DNA of 46,570 bases from Myroides injenensis M09-0166 (GCF_000246945.1 NZ_BAEX01000016.1:1-46570), one strand, 5' to 3'; counted from the first letter of the stretch, positions 17,089 to 25,404 are shown. Numbers and translations: made by a program. The notes: a model not told the origin generated them from the sequence alone.

Positions 17089-17754
17089 TTATTGATAATA
17101 TTCAACACAAGCTTGTAGTGTAGATTCAACAGTAGGCTGTTTCGCTAATACAATATTTTGTGTAATTCCTTTTAATGCTTCCGCTGTTGTATCTCCAATA
17201 CAAAAACATACCTCATCAGTAATAGCATTCATTTGAAGATAACTACTAATGGCAGAAGGACTATAAAAACATATAGCATCTACCTTTTGTCCAAATAGAT
17301 GTGGATTTAATATCGTTTGATACACCACATGTTCATTAAACATTATATTATTTTCTCTAAAAACATCAGGCAAAAGATCTCTGCGGATACTGCCACTAAA
17401 AAATGTTATAGAGTTGTTTTTAAAATTCTCAACTATAATAGGAGCTAATTCCTTAGCGTAATGCGCCCATGCGACAACATTCCATCCATTAGCTTCTAAT
17501 AATTCTTTTGTTTTTATCCCTACACAGATAGCAGGTCTAGATATTAAACGTTCCTTATCTCCTAATTTAAGGACACTACGTACAGCATTCTGACTAGTAA
17601 ATAACAGATATTCATTCACCTCTGCTACATCAAAAGCTATAGGTTCGGTCAATATAAAATCAGACTGTAAAAATGTACAACCTGAATTCTCTAAGTTATT
17701 TATTAATTGCTCATTAATAGTACGTGTCGATAAAACTAAAGGAATAAAAGACAT
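17089..17754 (-). CDS. hemD: Uroporphyrinogen-III synthase
   Basis: A 221-residue protein of the fast-diverging HemD family, which cyclises hydroxymethylbilane to uroporphyrinogen III with inversion of ring D. Supporting segments are LVLSTRTINEQLINNLENSG at the start, LLFTSQNAVRSVL (the conserved SxNAV), CVGIKTKELLEANGW, and the second-domain patterns ITFFSGSIRRDLLPDVF and ICFYSPSAISSYLQMN, then FCIGDTTAEALK. Its start is one base after the hemC stop, so the two are tightly coupled. The context between hemC and hemE makes the assignment firm despite the low conservation of the family. Confidence 0.93.
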   Translation of the reverse strand: MSFIPLVLSTRTINEQLINNLENSGCTFLQSDFILTEPIAFDVAEVNEYLLFTSQNAVRSVLKLGDKERLISRPAICVGIKTKELLEANGWNVVAWAHYAKELAPIIVENFKNNSITFFSGSIRRDLLPDVFRENNIMFNEHVVYQTILNPHLFGQKVDAICFYSPSAISSYLQMNAITDEVCFCIGDTTAEALKGITQNIVLAKQPTVESTLQACVEYYQ

Positions 17755-17755
17755 T

Positions 17756-18685
17756 TTATTTATTTAACTGCTCACGCAATTTTTTCATTAATTCACTTCC
17801 GCCATTCTCAAGAATCTCTTTTGCAGCAAAAAAGCCTAACTTCTTCCATTCTTCGATAGGAACAACTTTGTTTACTTCATATTTTTCTTTTCCGTCTAAT
17901 GAGAATAACACCCCTTTAAAATGGATAGTATCATCGTGCTCATTATACATAGCGTGTGCACCTATTGGAGCAGTACATCCTCCTTCTAAAGTGCGTAAGA
18001 ATTGACGTTCGATATGAGTAGCCATTTCTGTTTCGTAATCGTTTAATTGAGAAACTGCATCTAATGAAAAGTTATCATCAGCATTTACTGCAATTACCAT
18101 TGCCCCTTGTGCAGGTGCAGGAATCATCCAATCTAGGTTAATATATTCAGAAGGTTTCTTGTTAATCCTATCTAAACCAGCTGAAGCAAAAACTGCTCCT
18201 TGCCAATCGTTATCCGCTAACTTTTGCATACGCGTATTTACATTTCCTCTCAGGTCTACGATTGTATGTTTTGGGTAGCGATTAAGCCATTGAGCTTTTC
18301 TTCTTAAACTTCCAGTAGCTATTACTGCTTCTTTGTTTTCATCCAAAAAGTCTGTATTACCTTTATGTAATAAAATATCTATAGAATTAGCACGTTTCAA
18401 AACAGCTCCTTGCACAATTCCATCAGGTAACATAGTAGGTACATCTTTCATTGAATGTACTGCAATATCAATTTCTTTTTTGATCATCGCCACATCCAGT
18501 GTTTTAGTAAAAATACCTGTTATCCCCATTTCATATAAAGGCTTGTCTAAGACAAGATCACCTGTAGATTTAACAGGAACTAACTGTGTTTTATAACCTA
18601 ATTTTTGTAGTTCTTGTTCTACCTTTTTTGCTTGCCATAAAGCTAGTTCACTATCACGTGTACCGATTCTGATTACTTTATTCAT
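17756..18685 (-). CDS. hemC: Hydroxymethylbilane synthase (porphobilinogen deaminase)
   Basis: A 309-residue enzyme that joins four porphobilinogens into hydroxymethylbilane. It begins IRIGTRDSELALWQAKKVE, the family signature. DIAVHSMKDVPT holds the catalytic Asp region, ATGSLRRKAQ and VDLRGNVNTRMQKL bind the substrate carboxylates, and ERQFLRTLEGGCTAPIGAHA contains the Cys that carries the dipyrromethane cofactor. The gene overlaps the end of hemA by 8 nt and is followed after one base by hemD. One transcript is expected. Confidence 0.98.
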   Translation of the reverse strand: MNKVIRIGTRDSELALWQAKKVEQELQKLGYKTQLVPVKSTGDLVLDKPLYEMGITGIFTKTLDVAMIKKEIDIAVHSMKDVPTMLPDGIVQGAVLKRANSIDILLHKGNTDFLDENKEAVIATGSLRRKAQWLNRYPKHTIVDLRGNVNTRMQKLADNDWQGAVFASAGLDRINKKPSEYINLDWMIPAPAQGAMVIAVNADDNFSLDAVSQLNDYETEMATHIERQFLRTLEGGCTAPIGAHAMYNEHDDTIHFKGVLFSLDGKEKYEVNKVVPIEEWKKLGFFAAKEILENGGSELMKKLREQLNK

Positions 18686-19937
18686 TATGATTGGATTCTA
18701 ATTGAAATACTTTCTCTATCCACTCTATACTTTGATCTACAACAGTCTCTTCATGTCGTAAATGATTAGCAAAGTGAGTAGTGATTTTTTGAATAATACG
18801 CATGCTGATTAATTCAGCTTGCTCTCTGTCGAAGTTATCACATTTTTTACGATGGTAATCAAGTTCCCCATCTTTAATTTGTTCTAACTTTGATTTTAAA
18901 GCATGAATTGTTGGAGCAAATTTTCTCATTTTTGTCCAAGCTAAAAACTCAGACATGATTTCTTCGATAATTTCTTCTGCTTGAGGAATGAACTCTTTAC
19001 GTCTTTCTAATGTCTTATCCGTCATTTGAGATAAATAATCCAAATGTATTAATTCTACACCTTCTAATGTAGTAACATCTTCATTTACATTTTTTGGAAT
19101 AGACAAATCTAGAATAACTAACGGTTTACTCAAGCTAAGTAATTGCTTATCAACAGTAGGATTATGAGCACCTGTAGCAACAATTAAAACGTCTGCTTTG
19201 CGAATCTCTGTTTGTAAGTCAGCATAATCCTTTACAATAAGATTAAACTTACCTGCAACTTCTAATGCTTTTTCTTTTGTTCTATTAATAAGTGTGATAT
19301 GGTCATTTTGGGTATGCTTCACAAGGTTTTCACAAGTATTTCTACCTATCTTACCTGTACCGAATAAAAGAATATTCTTATTAGAGATATCTTTTACGTT
19401 ATCCATAATATATTGTACTGAAGCAAATGATACAGAAGTAGCACCAGAGCTTAACTCTGTTTCGTTTTTAATACGTTTACTAGCTTGGATTACAGCATTG
19501 ACTAATCGCTCAAAATAATTAGTGGTTAATCCTTTTTCTTTAGAAAGATAGAAGCCATTTTTAATTTGACTGATAATCTCAAAGTCACCAAGAATTTGAC
19601 TATCTAATCCAGTTCCTACTCGGAAAAGATGATTAATAGCCTCATTATTTTTATAAACATAAGCTACATTGCGAAAATCATCAACAGTACCATTACTATT
19701 GTCACATAATAATTGTATTAATTCAAATGGATGTTGTGCAAAACCATATATCTCAGTACGATTACAAGTAGATATAACGATTAAGCTAGCAATCCCATCG
19801 CGTTTTGCTTGATCTAATAGATTCTCTTTGGCCTCGTCTGTTAAGCTAAATTTACCACGCATCTCAGCATCCGCTTTCTTATAACTTAAACCTACTGCAT
19901 AAAATGTAGAAGACTTAACCGTATCCATTTTTTCCAT
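18678..19937 (-). CDS. hemA: Glutamyl-tRNA reductase
   Basis: A 419-residue enzyme that reduces glutamyl-tRNA to glutamate 1-semialdehyde, the first committed step of C5-pathway heme synthesis. The catalytic Cys is in VISTCNRTEIYG. GLDSQILGDFEIISQIK is the conserved second block. The NADPH domain is LFGTGKIGRNTCENL, and a C-terminal dimerisation helix follows (about residues 320-400). Starts at 19937 and 19928 are both possible. A TAAATTTG box lies at 19965-19972. It leads the hemA-C-D-E operon and is divergent from an AraC regulator. The partner gene hemL is not in the window. Confidence 0.97.
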   Translation of the reverse strand: MEKMDTVKSSTFYAVGLSYKKADAEMRGKFSLTDEAKENLLDQAKRDGIASLIVISTCNRTEIYGFAQHPFELIQLLCDNSNGTVDDFRNVAYVYKNNEAINHLFRVGTGLDSQILGDFEIISQIKNGFYLSKEKGLTTNYFERLVNAVIQASKRIKNETELSSGATSVSFASVQYIMDNVKDISNKNILLFGTGKIGRNTCENLVKHTQNDHITLINRTKEKALEVAGKFNLIVKDYADLQTEIRKADVLIVATGAHNPTVDKQLLSLSKPLVILDLSIPKNVNEDVTTLEGVELIHLDYLSQMTDKTLERRKEFIPQAEEIIEEIMSEFLAWTKMRKFAPTIHALKSKLEQIKDGELDYHRKKCDNFDREQAELISMRIIQKITTHFANHLRHEETVVDQSIEWIEKVFQLESNHNE

Positions 19938-19964
19938 ATTACACTATTATTTCAAAAAAGTATA

Positions 19965-19972
19965 CAAATTTA
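19965..19972 (-). promoter_or_regulatory. Putative -7 box of the hemA operon
   Basis: TAAATTTG on the minus strand fits TAnnTTTG and lies 27 nt before the hemA start at 19937. A TTTG is found 15 nt upstream (19988-19991), shorter than the ideal 19. Confidence 0.55.
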
Positions 19973-20064
19973 ACTCTAAAGAATCGACAAAAATAACGCT
20001 AGAGGGACTATTTATATCGCCAAAGGAAAAGTTAAAAAAAACATCATATTTAATTATAATACAG

Positions 20065-20072
20065 TACATTTG
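20065..20072 (+). promoter_or_regulatory. Putative -7 box of the araC-hemH operon
   Basis: TACATTTG fits the Bacteroidota -7 consensus. It would give a leader of about 90 nt before the AraC-family gene. Confidence 0.5.
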
Positions 20073-20095
20073 TAGCAATAGCAAGGGTTTAGAAA

Positions 20096-20111
20096 GACTC
20101 TATATAGAATC
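20096..20111. promoter_or_regulatory. Palindrome in the leader of the AraC-family gene
   Basis: TCTATATAGA (20099-20108) is a perfect palindrome, extended to 16 bp with one mismatch. It lies downstream of the predicted start of transcription of the regulator. It is a candidate autoregulatory site; AraC proteins more often bind direct repeats, so this is weak. Confidence 0.3.
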
Positions 20112-20166
20112 ATTCTAAATAAAAAATACAACAATAAGTTTTTTTGGTTATCTAAAAAATATCGCT

Positions 20167-21039
20167 ATGAGTCCAATCGAGGAAATAATAATTGACTCTC
20201 ATTTTTCAGTTCTTCGAATAGAAAATAATTCTATAGAACCTATTCGCTTTGAAAGAGAAATGGGTACCGACATAATACAATTTTACTTTTGTTTAAAAGG
20301 AACTGGTAAATTTATATTTAACCAAGGTGCATATGCCCTTCCCTTAAATGAAGAGAAATCGTTATTACTATATAATCCACAAAAACAATTACCCGTACAC
20401 CTAGAGGTAACACCAAATACATGGATTATCTGCATCTTAATTTCAATTAAGAAGTTTCACTCTCTTTTTTCATCAGAGGCTGAGTTTATCGGTTTCTTAG
20501 CAGGAGAGAATATTGATAAAAAGTATTACCAAGAAGAATCAATAACTCCTTCAATGGCTATTGTCCTTAATCAAATGTTCAATTTTTACATGAACCAATC
20601 GATTAAGAATTTATACTACACTGGTAAGACGTATGAACTACTTAGTCTTTTATTCAATCAAAATGATGAGCAGAATATTGAAAATTGCCCTTTCTTATCA
20701 GATGAAGAAGAAGTTGTAAAAATCAAGAAGGCTAAAGACATTATTATTAGCAGAATGACAGAACCACCAACATTGCAAGAATTAGCAGATATGGTGGGAA
20801 TTAATATTAAAAAATTAAAACTAGGCTTTAAACAAATTTATGGTGATTCCGTTTTCAGTTTCTTATTTGACTATAAAATGGAATACGCACGCAAATTACT
20901 TGATAACGGAAGCTATAACGTAAATGAAGTAGGACTAAAAATAGGATATAGTTCTGCCAGCCACTTTATCTCAGCTTTCAAAAAGAAATTTGGAACAACA
21001 CCAAAAAAATATTTAATGTCTATCAACTCAAATAGTTAA
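20167..21039 (+). CDS. AraC-family transcriptional regulator
   Basis: A 290-residue regulator. The N-terminal half (about 1-170) is a cupin-like sensor (FYFCLKGTGKFIFNQ, PLNEEKSLLLYNPQ) resembling PchR-type AraC regulators, which respond to iron-siderophore signals. The C-terminal half (about 190-285) has two helix-turn-helix motifs: LQELADMVGINIKKLKLGF, and VNEVGLKIGYSSASHF leading to FKKKFGTTPKKYL. It is divergent from the hemA operon and 5 bp before hemH, so it is likely to control heme synthesis, perhaps in response to iron or porphyrin. The ligand is unknown. Confidence 0.93.
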   Translation: MSPIEEIIIDSHFSVLRIENNSIEPIRFEREMGTDIIQFYFCLKGTGKFIFNQGAYALPLNEEKSLLLYNPQKQLPVHLEVTPNTWIICILISIKKFHSLFSSEAEFIGFLAGENIDKKYYQEESITPSMAIVLNQMFNFYMNQSIKNLYYTGKTYELLSLLFNQNDEQNIENCPFLSDEEEVVKIKKAKDIIISRMTEPPTLQELADMVGINIKKLKLGFKQIYGDSVFSFLFDYKMEYARKLLDNGSYNVNEVGLKIGYSSASHFISAFKKKFGTTPKKYLMSINSNS

Positions 21040-21044
21040 AAACA

Positions 21045-22061
21045 ATGCAAGGTATTTTATTAGTAAACTTAGGGTCTCCTAAATCACCTACAGCAAAAGA
21101 CGTAAAACCTTATCTAGGTGAATTCTTAATGGACAGTAGAGTAATCGATATGCCTTATATCTTAAGAGCTTTACTTGTAAAAGGAATAATTTTAAATACT
21201 AGACCTAAAAAATCAGCAGAGGCTTACGAAAAAGTATGGTGGCCAGAAGGTTCGCCATTAATCGTAATCTCTCAAAGGCAACATAAAAAAGTACAAGAAA
21301 AATTAGATATCCCAGTAGCCCTAGCAATGCGCTATGGAGAACCATCTATAAAAACAGGATTAGCAGAATTACATGCAAAAGGAGTAGACGATGTCTTAAT
21401 GATACCTCTATATCCACAATTTGCAATGGCTACTACTGAAACTATCGATGTACTAGCTGAACAGGTAAGACAAAAAAACTTTCCATCAATGAAAGTTACT
21501 AGTTTCCCAGCTTTCTACAATAGAAAAGAATACGTCGATGCTTTAGCTCATTCCATCAAAACACACTTGGAAGGATTTGATTACGACCAACTTGTATTCT
21601 CATATCACGGAGTTCCTGAACGTCATATCAGAAAATCAGATGTAACAAAAAGTCATTGTACGATTGACGGTTCATGTTGTTCAACTCCCTCTAAAGCTCA
21701 CGATTTCTGCTACAGACATCAATGTTTTGAAACAACACGCCAGGTAGTAGAAAAACTAAATATCCCTAAGGATAAATATACTATCTCCTTTCAATCAAGA
21801 CTTGGAATGGACAAATGGCTTCAGCCACCTACAGATGCTACAGTAAATTCATTAGCAGAAAAAGGAATGAAAAAAATAGCAGTTGCAACCCCTGCTTTCG
21901 TAGCTGACTGTCTCGAAACATTAGAGGAAATAGGGATGCAAGCTCATGATGAATTCCTACAAAGAGGTGGACAAGAATTCAGAACAATTCCATGCTTAAA
22001 TGAAGATGAAATGTGGATAGACGCATTAGTTACTTGGATTAAAGAATGGCAAAATAAATAA
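21045..22061 (+). CDS. hemH: Ferrochelatase with internal cysteine cluster
   Basis: A 338-residue enzyme that inserts Fe2+ into protoporphyrin IX, or into coproporphyrin in other lineages. It begins GILLVNLGSPKSPTAKDVKPYL, a family signature. The catalytic His is H188 in SYHGVPERHI, and the second metal-site region is FVADCLETLEEIGMQ. Between them, Cys205, 211, 212, 222 and 227 form a dense cluster that E. coli-type enzymes lack. Some bacterial ferrochelatases use such internal cysteines for a [2Fe-2S] cluster, so this one may do the same. The gene lies 5 bp after the AraC regulator and 3 bp before hemJ. Confidence 0.96.
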   Translation: MQGILLVNLGSPKSPTAKDVKPYLGEFLMDSRVIDMPYILRALLVKGIILNTRPKKSAEAYEKVWWPEGSPLIVISQRQHKKVQEKLDIPVALAMRYGEPSIKTGLAELHAKGVDDVLMIPLYPQFAMATTETIDVLAEQVRQKNFPSMKVTSFPAFYNRKEYVDALAHSIKTHLEGFDYDQLVFSYHGVPERHIRKSDVTKSHCTIDGSCCSTPSKAHDFCYRHQCFETTRQVVEKLNIPKDKYTISFQSRLGMDKWLQPPTDATVNSLAEKGMKKIAVATPAFVADCLETLEEIGMQAHDEFLQRGGQEFRTIPCLNEDEMWIDALVTWIKEWQNK

Positions 22062-22064
22062 CAT

Positions 22065-22604
22065 ATGTTATACCTATATCTAAAAGCATTACATATTATT
22101 TTTATAGTCTGCTGGTTTGCAGGGCTATTTTATATTGTTAGGCTATTTGTTTACTATGCAGAAGCAGCAAATAAAAGTAAATTAGAAAAAGATATATTGA
22201 CAAAACAATACACTATAATGACAAACAGGCTATGGAATATTATTACATGGCCTGCTGCCATTTTAGCAACAGGATTTGGAGTTGGTATGCTTATCTATAA
22301 TCCAGCCTTACTAAGTATTCCTTGGATGCATGTCAAATTACTTTTTGTTGTATTACTGATTGCTTATCATTTAAAATGTCAGCAATATGTCAATCAAATC
22401 AATGCTAATACAATGACTAAAAGTTCCTCTTATTTCAGATTATGGAATGAAGGAGCTACACTTATTTTATTTTCTGTCGTATTTTTAGTAATTTTAAAGA
22501 GTGCTTTAAATTGGATTTATGGTGTAGTCGGCTTAGTTGGCTTGTCTATATTACTAATGATAGGTATCAAATACTATAAAAAAGTAAGAGAACGCAACAG
22601 ATAA
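22065..22604 (+). CDS. hemJ: Protoporphyrinogen IX oxidase, HemJ type
   Basis: A 179-residue integral membrane protein of the HemJ/UPF0093 family, which oxidises protoporphyrinogen IX to protoporphyrin IX and can hold heme. It starts MLYLYLKALHIIFIVCWFAGLFY with the conserved His10 in the first helix. The second loop holds MTNRLWNIITWPA, then WMHVKLLFVVLLIAYH and FRLWNEGATLILF. The last helix pair (ILKSALNWIYGVVG, LVGLSILLMIGIKYY) completes about five membrane helices. No hemG or hemY is present, so this fills the gap between hemF and hemH. It is 3 bp after hemH and 2 bp before a histidine kinase gene. Confidence 0.92.
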   Translation: MLYLYLKALHIIFIVCWFAGLFYIVRLFVYYAEAANKSKLEKDILTKQYTIMTNRLWNIITWPAAILATGFGVGMLIYNPALLSIPWMHVKLLFVVLLIAYHLKCQQYVNQINANTMTKSSSYFRLWNEGATLILFSVVFLVILKSALNWIYGVVGLVGLSILLMIGIKYYKKVRERNR

Positions 22605-22606
22605 TA

Positions 22607-24079
22607 ATGAAAGATGAATTTTTATTGAAGAATTTCTCCTTGCGAAATAGAATATTCTTCTCACTAATATTCTTGAGCATCATTTCCTCTGTATTGATAT
22701 CTGCTGTGTCAGTATATCAATTCAGGGAAGAAGCTCGCATCTATCATCAATATAGGCTGGAACGAAAAGAAACAGCAATTAATGAAAATATAAATTATAT
22801 ATTAAAAACTACTACCTATCCCCTCTCTACTGCCAATATCCCTTTAATCTTTAAAGATAAAATACACGAATTAGCAGCAATACATGATACTGAGATTAAT
22901 ATTCACGACTTAAAAGGTCATCTCCTTATTTCATCAAAAGGAACTTTTTCAATAGATAGTCTTCCCACTAGTATTTCCCCAATAATATTAAAAACAATAC
23001 AGTCCTCTCAAAACAAACGTTTTGTAGATATACAACAAATAGGCAATAAAAAAGTAAGAGTATCTTATATGTATTTAAGAGGTGCTCGCTTTAAGCCTTT
23101 AGGTATTATAAAGATTCCTTATGAAGAAAATACAGAATTCTACGAGAGTGAAATTCAAAACTTCATGATTAAATTTGGGCAAGTGTATATCATAATGCTA
23201 ATTATGTCTATTGCTATTTCTTACTTTCTTTCTAACTATATCATTCAAAATCTAAGAGATATTAGTATAAAAATAACAAGTACTCAATTTGGACAAAAAA
23301 ATGAGAAAATAGAAAACACATCTACGAGTAAGGAAATTACTGCGCTAATAGAAGCTTATAATAGCATGGTCGATAAACTTCATGAAAGTTATGAAAAACT
23401 AGCACAGACAGAAAGAGAGAGAGCCTGGAGAGAGATGGCAAAACAGGTTGCACATGAAATTAAAAACCCTTTAACTCCAATGCGACTAACTGTTCAGAGT
23501 TTTGAAAGACGTTTTGACCCTAGTGATCCCAATATAAGAGAAAAACTAAAAGAATTTTCATTAGTACTTATTCAACAAATAGACACAATGACGGCAGTAG
23601 CTACAGCTTTCTCAAGCTTTGCTTCAATGCCTGCACAAAAAGACGAAACAATAGATGTGGTTCAGACTGTAAGACTGGCTGTAGATATCTTTAATGAGCC
23701 TTTTATTCAATTTAATTGTCCTCATAAAGAAATCACATCTAAGATAGATCGTACCCAACTAATAAGGATAATTACTAACTTAGTCAAAAATGCCATACAA
23801 GCTATTCCAGAAACACAAGAATCTCCACAAGTAGATGTTACTATCCTGAAAAAAGGAGATAAAGTAATCATAGAGGTTTCTGATAATGGCTCTGGAATAA
23901 CTGATGCCGATAAAGAAAAAATATTTGAGCCAAAATTCACAACTAAAACTAGTGGTATGGGACTTGGTTTAGGTATTATAAAAAATATAGTAGAAAATTA
24001 TAATGGTACAATTACGTTTATAACAGAACAAAACGTAGGAACAACGTTTATTGTAACATTACCAATAATAAACACATAA
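22607..24079 (+). CDS. Sensor histidine kinase (NtrY-like), orphan
   Basis: A 490-residue membrane kinase. Helices at about residues 16-36 and 190-210 enclose a periplasmic sensor of about 150 residues. A HAMP-like linker follows, then the phosphoacceptor helix with His283 in VAHEIKNPLTPMRL, which is of the NtrY type. The ATP domain has NLVKNAIQAI (N box), SDNGSGI (G1) and GMGLGLGI (G2). No response-regulator gene is next to it. It is fused by spacing into the hemH-hemJ operon (2 bp after hemJ, 16 bp before a crotonase), so its signal may concern heme, redox or envelope state. That is inference. Confidence 0.93.
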   Translation: MKDEFLLKNFSLRNRIFFSLIFLSIISSVLISAVSVYQFREEARIYHQYRLERKETAINENINYILKTTTYPLSTANIPLIFKDKIHELAAIHDTEINIHDLKGHLLISSKGTFSIDSLPTSISPIILKTIQSSQNKRFVDIQQIGNKKVRVSYMYLRGARFKPLGIIKIPYEENTEFYESEIQNFMIKFGQVYIIMLIMSIAISYFLSNYIIQNLRDISIKITSTQFGQKNEKIENTSTSKEITALIEAYNSMVDKLHESYEKLAQTERERAWREMAKQVAHEIKNPLTPMRLTVQSFERRFDPSDPNIREKLKEFSLVLIQQIDTMTAVATAFSSFASMPAQKDETIDVVQTVRLAVDIFNEPFIQFNCPHKEITSKIDRTQLIRIITNLVKNAIQAIPETQESPQVDVTILKKGDKVIIEVSDNGSGITDADKEKIFEPKFTTKTSGMGLGLGIIKNIVENYNGTITFITEQNVGTTFIVTLPIINT

Positions 24080-24095
24080 AAAACATCAATATATT

Positions 24096-24881
24096 ATGGA
24101 ATTTGAAAATATTTTAATTGAAAAAGAAGAAAAGCTTGCCGTCATTACGATTAATAGACCAACAAAGCTTAATGCATTAAACAAACCAACTATTAAAGAA
24201 CTTCACAAAGCATTAGTTGAACTAGAAGAAGATCACGACATCCGTGTAGTAATCATCACTGGTAGTGGGGAAAAAGCCTTTGTAGCTGGAGCTGATATAA
24301 AAGAATTTTCAGATTTTAACCTAAAAGAAGGAGCTACATTAGCAGCTAAAGGTCAAGAATTACTATTTGACTACATACAAAATTATAACAAACCTGTTAT
24401 TGCTGCAGTAAATGGATTTGCTCTTGGTGGAGGATTGGAACTAGCAATGGCTTCACATTTTAGAACAGCCTCTACTAATGCAAAAATGGGTTTACCAGAA
24501 GTTACTCTAGGATTAATACCCGGGTATGGAGGTACACAACGTCTTACTCAGCTTGTAGGAAAAGGTAGAGCGATGGAAATGATTATGAGTGCTGAAATGA
24601 TTACGGCTGAAACTGCATTAGCTTACGGTTTAGTTAATCATGTAGTTGAACAAGCAGAATTACTACCTTTTACAAAAAAACTAGCGTCTAAGATAGCAAA
24701 CAACTCTGCAAGTGCAATTATGAGAGCAATTAAAGCCATTAATGCAAACTTCAAAGAAAACGTTAATGGTTACCACGAAGAAATTAAATTCTTTGGAGAA
24801 TGCTTCGAAACAGAAGATTTCAAAGAAGGTACTACAGCCTTCTTAGAAAAGAGAAAACCTAATTTTAAAGATCACAATTAA
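24096..24881 (+). CDS. Enoyl-CoA hydratase/isomerase (crotonase family)
   Basis: A 261-residue crotonase. The first oxyanion-hole segment is AFVAGADIKEFSDF and the second is VNGFALGGGLELAMASHF. PEVTLGLIPGYGGTQRL carries the second catalytic Glu region, and the first Glu is in LGGGLELAMA. This matches short-chain enoyl-CoA hydratases that add water to trans-2-enoyl-CoA in beta-oxidation, but 3-hydroxybutyryl-CoA dehydratase is equally possible. It closes the araC-hemH-hemJ-kinase operon, and a strong terminator follows. The biochemical link to heme synthesis is unclear. Confidence 0.92.
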   Translation: MEFENILIEKEEKLAVITINRPTKLNALNKPTIKELHKALVELEEDHDIRVVIITGSGEKAFVAGADIKEFSDFNLKEGATLAAKGQELLFDYIQNYNKPVIAAVNGFALGGGLELAMASHFRTASTNAKMGLPEVTLGLIPGYGGTQRLTQLVGKGRAMEMIMSAEMITAETALAYGLVNHVVEQAELLPFTKKLASKIANNSASAIMRAIKAINANFKENVNGYHEEIKFFGECFETEDFKEGTTAFLEKRKPNFKDHN

Positions 24882-24897
24882 GAAAGGTCATAAACAT

Positions 24898-24932
24898 AAA
24901 AAGGTCGAAAGCTTACAAGCTTCGACCTTTTT
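24898..24932 (+). terminator. Terminator of the araC-hemH operon
   Basis: A long stem (AAAAAGGTCG and CGACCTTTTT, plus inner AAGCTT/AAGCTT with one bulge) ends in a T-run. It lies about 17 bp after the crotonase stop. Confidence 0.92.
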
Positions 24933-24969
24933 ATTTATTAAATAAAAATGGATATTTTTTGTAATAAAA

Positions 24970-24993
24970 AAACCCCTTCGTTAAAAGAGGTTT
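24970..24993 (-). terminator. Terminator after the first tRNA-Gln gene
   Basis: On the minus strand, AACCTCTT pairs with AAGGGGTT with one mismatch, followed by a seven-T run, 5 bp beyond the tRNA 3' end. Confidence 0.8.
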
Positions 24994-24997
24994 CTTG

Positions 24998-25068
24998 TTG
25001 GCCTACTAGGACTCGAACCTAGAACGACTGAACCAAAATCAGCTGTGTTACCATTACACCATAGGCCA
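24998..25068 (-). tRNA. tRNA-Gln (anticodon TTG)
   Basis: A 71-nt cloverleaf on the minus strand. The acceptor stem is TGGCCTA with TAGGCCA and discriminator A. The anticodon stem GCTGA/TCAGT holds the loop TTTTGGT, so positions 34-36 read TTG. The T arm is CTAGG-TTCGAGT-CCTAG. CCA is not encoded. The sequence is identical to the copy at 25259-25329. Confidence 0.97.
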
Positions 25069-25097
25069 TTACCTAAGCAATCACTAAGCAAGAATAC

Positions 25098-25144
25098 TTC
25101 TGTATTGCGGTTGCAAAGCTAGTATATTTTACGAATAAACCAAA
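25098..25144 (-). promoter_or_regulatory. Promoter of the first tRNA-Gln gene
   Basis: TTTG (25141-25144), exactly 19 nt, then TAGCTTTG (25114-25121) on the minus strand is a perfect Bacteroidota promoter. The transcript would begin close to CCGCAATACAGAA (25098-25110), a leader also present before the second tRNA gene. Confidence 0.9.
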
Positions 25145-25228
25145 AATAAAAATGCAATTTTGCATCACTATTTCTTAATTAATTCATTATCAATCTTCAA
25201 TATTTCAACTTTAACAGAGTCCTCATAA

Positions 25229-25257
25229 AAAAAGCTCCCTTTTTTAAAGAAAGCTTT
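25229..25257 (-). terminator. Terminator after the second tRNA-Gln gene
   Basis: On the minus strand AAAGCT pairs with AGCTTT, with further inner pairing of CTT and AAGGG, and a T-run follows. It separates the two tRNA units, so they are independent transcripts. Confidence 0.75.
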
Positions 25258-25258
25258 G

Positions 25259-25329
25259 TTGGCCTACTAGGACTCGAACCTAGAACGACTGAACCAAAAT
25301 CAGCTGTGTTACCATTACACCATAGGCCA
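25259..25329 (-). tRNA. tRNA-Gln (anticodon TTG), second copy
   Basis: This is identical over its full 71 nt to the copy 261 bp downstream on the same strand, with the same acceptor stem, TTG anticodon and T arm. It has its own promoter and terminator, so it is a tandem duplicate rather than part of one precursor. Confidence 0.97.
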
Positions 25330-25357
25330 ATACCTTAACAATATTAAACGTAATTGT

Positions 25358-25404
25358 TTCTGTATTGCGGATGCAAAAGTAATACTATTTTTATATTCTC
25401 CAAA
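25358..25404 (-). promoter_or_regulatory. Promoter of the second tRNA-Gln gene
   Basis: TTTG (25401-25404), 19 nt, then TACTTTTG (25374-25381) on the minus strand. The same 13-nt leader CCGCAATACAGAA follows at 25358-25370. Confidence 0.9.

Noticed and set aside
25152-25165. Palindrome ATGCAATTTTGCAT between the tRNA genes
   Set aside because: It is short, A/T-rich and absent from the equivalent place beside the other tRNA unit, so a role is not supported.
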